DNA from: Pseudomonas putida
GTDB taxonomy: Bacteria; Pseudomonadota; Gammaproteobacteria; Pseudomonadales; Pseudomonadaceae
Direction of reading: 5' to 3'
Length of the DNA: 64,000 nt
Assembly (NCBI RefSeq): GCF_005080685.1
Contig: NZ_CP039371.1
Coordinates: 1,984,001 to 2,048,000 of the forward strand
Position numbers and translations under genes: made by a program. The stretch's first letter is position 1, and each line of letters starts with the position of its first letter. This document shows positions 62,641 through 64,000 of this stretch, one piece after another. Under the pieces are notes generated by a model. The model did no database searches. It was not told the DNA's origin and was given only the letters and a program-made list of their open reading frames with translations.

Positions 62641-64000
62641 ATGCAACCCAGAACCTCACCGAATCGCCTGGCTCTGGCCCTGTTCGCACTGGCGTCGCCG
62701 GCCGTGATGGCGGCCGAGAGCCAGCAGGCCGTGCCCGGCGAGGTACTGGAAGTGCCGGTGGCCGAGGACGCGCTGGTGATCCAGGACACCCTGGTCACCG
62801 CCGAACGAGAGGCACGCCAGGCCCTGGGTTCGTCGATCATCACCGCTGAGGACATCAAGCGTCACCCGCCGGCCAACGATCTCTCCGATATCATCCGCCG
62901 TGAGCCGGGGGTCAACCTCACCGGCAACAGCGCCAGTGGCGCACGGGGCAACAACCGCCAGATCGACCTGCGCGGCATGGGCCCGGAGAACACCCTGATC
63001 CTCATCGACGGCAAACCGTCCAGCGCTCGCAATGCCGTGCGCTACGGCTGGAACGGCGACCGCGACACCCGCGGCGAGACCAACTGGGTGCCAGCTGAGG
63101 CGGTCGAGCGCATCGAGATCCTGCGCGGGCCGGCGGCAGCACGTTATGGCTCCGGCGCCATGGGTGGGGTGGTCAACATCATCACCAAACGCCCAACGGA
63201 CGAGCTCAAAGGCAACGTCACTTTCTACACCCAGATGCCAGAAGACAGCGCCGAGGGCGCCAGCCGCCGAGCCAACTTCAACCTTGGCGGCGGGCTCACC
63301 GACAACTTGGGTTTCCGCCTGTATGGTGGCCTGGCCAAGACCGATGCCGACGACCTGGACATCAACGCCAGCCACGCCAACAGTGCCTTGGCCGCCGGCC
63401 GCGAAGGCGTGCGCAACAAGGACATCAACGGCCTGTTGAGCTGGCGGCTCAACGACGAGCACCGCCTCGAAGCCAGTGCCGGCTATAGCCGCCAGGGCAA
63501 CATCTACGCTGGCGACACCATGAACAGCAACGGCGGCAGCAATATCGACCTGATCTCCAGCCTGTACGGCAAGGAGACCAACGTGATGCAGCGCAGCACC
63601 TACGACCTGACCCACCTCGGCGATTTCACCTGGGGCTCCAGCAAGACCACCCTGGCCTATGAGTACGTGCGCAACTGGCGCCTCAACGAGGGCCTGGCCG
63701 GTGGCCCGGAAGGTGCGATCAACGACAGCGGCGCGGCCATGTCGCGGCTGCGCAACACGCGCCTCTCCAGCGAGGTCAACCTGCCGTTCGCCATGGGCAG
63801 CACCGAACACGTGCTGACGTTGGGCGGCGAGTACCTCTACGAATCGCTCAACGACCAGGGGTCGTTCCGCCCTCAAAGCTTCGACCCCAGCGGTGGCGGC
63901 GGTGATGTCATCGGCGGCTTCGACCGCAGCGACTCGAAGATGACCGCCAGGAGCTACGCGTTGTTCGCCGAGGACAACATCATCGTCGGTAACACCACGA
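62641..64000 (+). CDS. pfeA: TonB-dependent ferric enterobactin receptor (FepA/PfeA type), 3' end outside window
   Basis: The first 453 codons of an outer-membrane receptor. A signal peptide (LALALFALASPAVMAA) comes first, then a TonB-box-like region (EDALVIQDTLVTAERE). The plug domain follows directly, without a signalling domain: IRREPGVNLTGN, DLRGMGPENTLILIDGKP, ERIEILRGPAAARYGSGAMGG, VVNIITKR. Early barrel strands follow, including the GWNGDRDTRGETNWVP loop typical of FepA/PfeA/BfeA. It imports ferric enterobactin-like catecholates made by other bacteria. TAGGAG lies seven to eight bases before the ATG. The gene runs past base 64000. Confidence 0.88.
   Translation, partial: MQPRTSPNRLALALFALASPAVMAAESQQAVPGEVLEVPVAEDALVIQDTLVTAEREARQALGSSIITAEDIKRHPPANDLSDIIRREPGVNLTGNSASGARGNNRQIDLRGMGPENTLILIDGKPSSARNAVRYGWNGDRDTRGETNWVPAEAVERIEILRGPAAARYGSGAMGGVVNIITKRPTDELKGNVTFYTQMPEDSAEGASRRANFNLGGGLTDNLGFRLYGGLAKTDADDLDINASHANSALAAGREGVRNKDINGLLSWRLNDEHRLEASAGYSRQGNIYAGDTMNSNGGSNIDLISSLYGKETNVMQRSTYDLTHLGDFTWGSSKTTLAYEYVRNWRLNEGLAGGPEGAINDSGAAMSRLRNTRLSSEVNLPFAMGSTEHVLTLGGEYLYESLNDQGSFRPQSFDPSGGGGDVIGGFDRSDSKMTARSYALFAEDNIIVGNTT

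Overview
The window is high-GC Gammaproteobacterial DNA from a fluorescent Pseudomonas, most likely of the P. putida group. The basis is pyoverdine genes with PvdS-type promoters, P. putida-type REP palindromes (ttcgcgggtaaacccgctcc and variants), azurin, a cellulose (bcs) operon and an NAD-linked formate dehydrogenase operon.

Layout. (1) 1-38.1 kb is a pyoverdine locus. It has three non-ribosomal peptide synthetases (514-6954, 10391-21379, 21392-29974) and the ferripyoverdine receptor gene fpvA facing the other way between the first two. A five-gene minus-strand operon pvdM-pvdO-ptaA-pvdE-pvdF (36300 to 30326) follows, with divergent pvdP (36441-38047). Five PvdS (iron-starvation sigma) boxes, TAAAT-N16-CGT with exactly 16 bases between the half-sites, precede every transcription unit. 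Binding-pocket codes read from the A domains, taken in gene order, predict a peptide Asp-Ala(?)-Asp-D-X-Ser-D-X-Orn-like attached to the PvdL-made chromophore. X is the same unidentified residue twice. (2) 38.1-38.5 kb encodes azurin. (3) 38.8-52.7 kb is a co-directional nine-gene cellulose operon bcsE-F-G-R-Q-A-B-Z-C, including the phosphoethanolamine transferase BcsG. (4) 53.7-58.8 kb is fdsG-fdsB-fdsA-fdsD, a soluble molybdenum formate dehydrogenase. (5) 59-62 kb holds an SbmA/BacA-like ABC exporter convergent with an MFS transporter. (6) From 62.6 kb a ferric-enterobactin-type TonB receptor runs off the window.

How the genes work together. The synthetases build acylated ferribactin in the cytoplasm and PvdE exports it to the periplasm. 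There PvdM, PvdO, PvdP and the transaminase PtaA mature the chromophore and its side chain. FpvA imports the ferric complex and, through its signalling domain, feeds back on the PvdS regulon. PtaA takes the place usually held by PvdN, which predicts an alpha-ketoglutarate side chain.

Points that stand out. A ~5.5 kb direct repeat links NRPS2 and NRPS3, with a ~1 kb stretch that reads as identical, which suggests recent gene conversion. pvdP, bcsA and bcsC each lack one base and are frameshifted. A ~250-330 bp composite palindromic element, so far as I can tell undescribed, occurs four times, always between gene blocks. A 70-bp REP-containing tandem array lies downstream of NRPS1. A ~40-codon fragment of an SfnG-like monooxygenase abuts one composite element.
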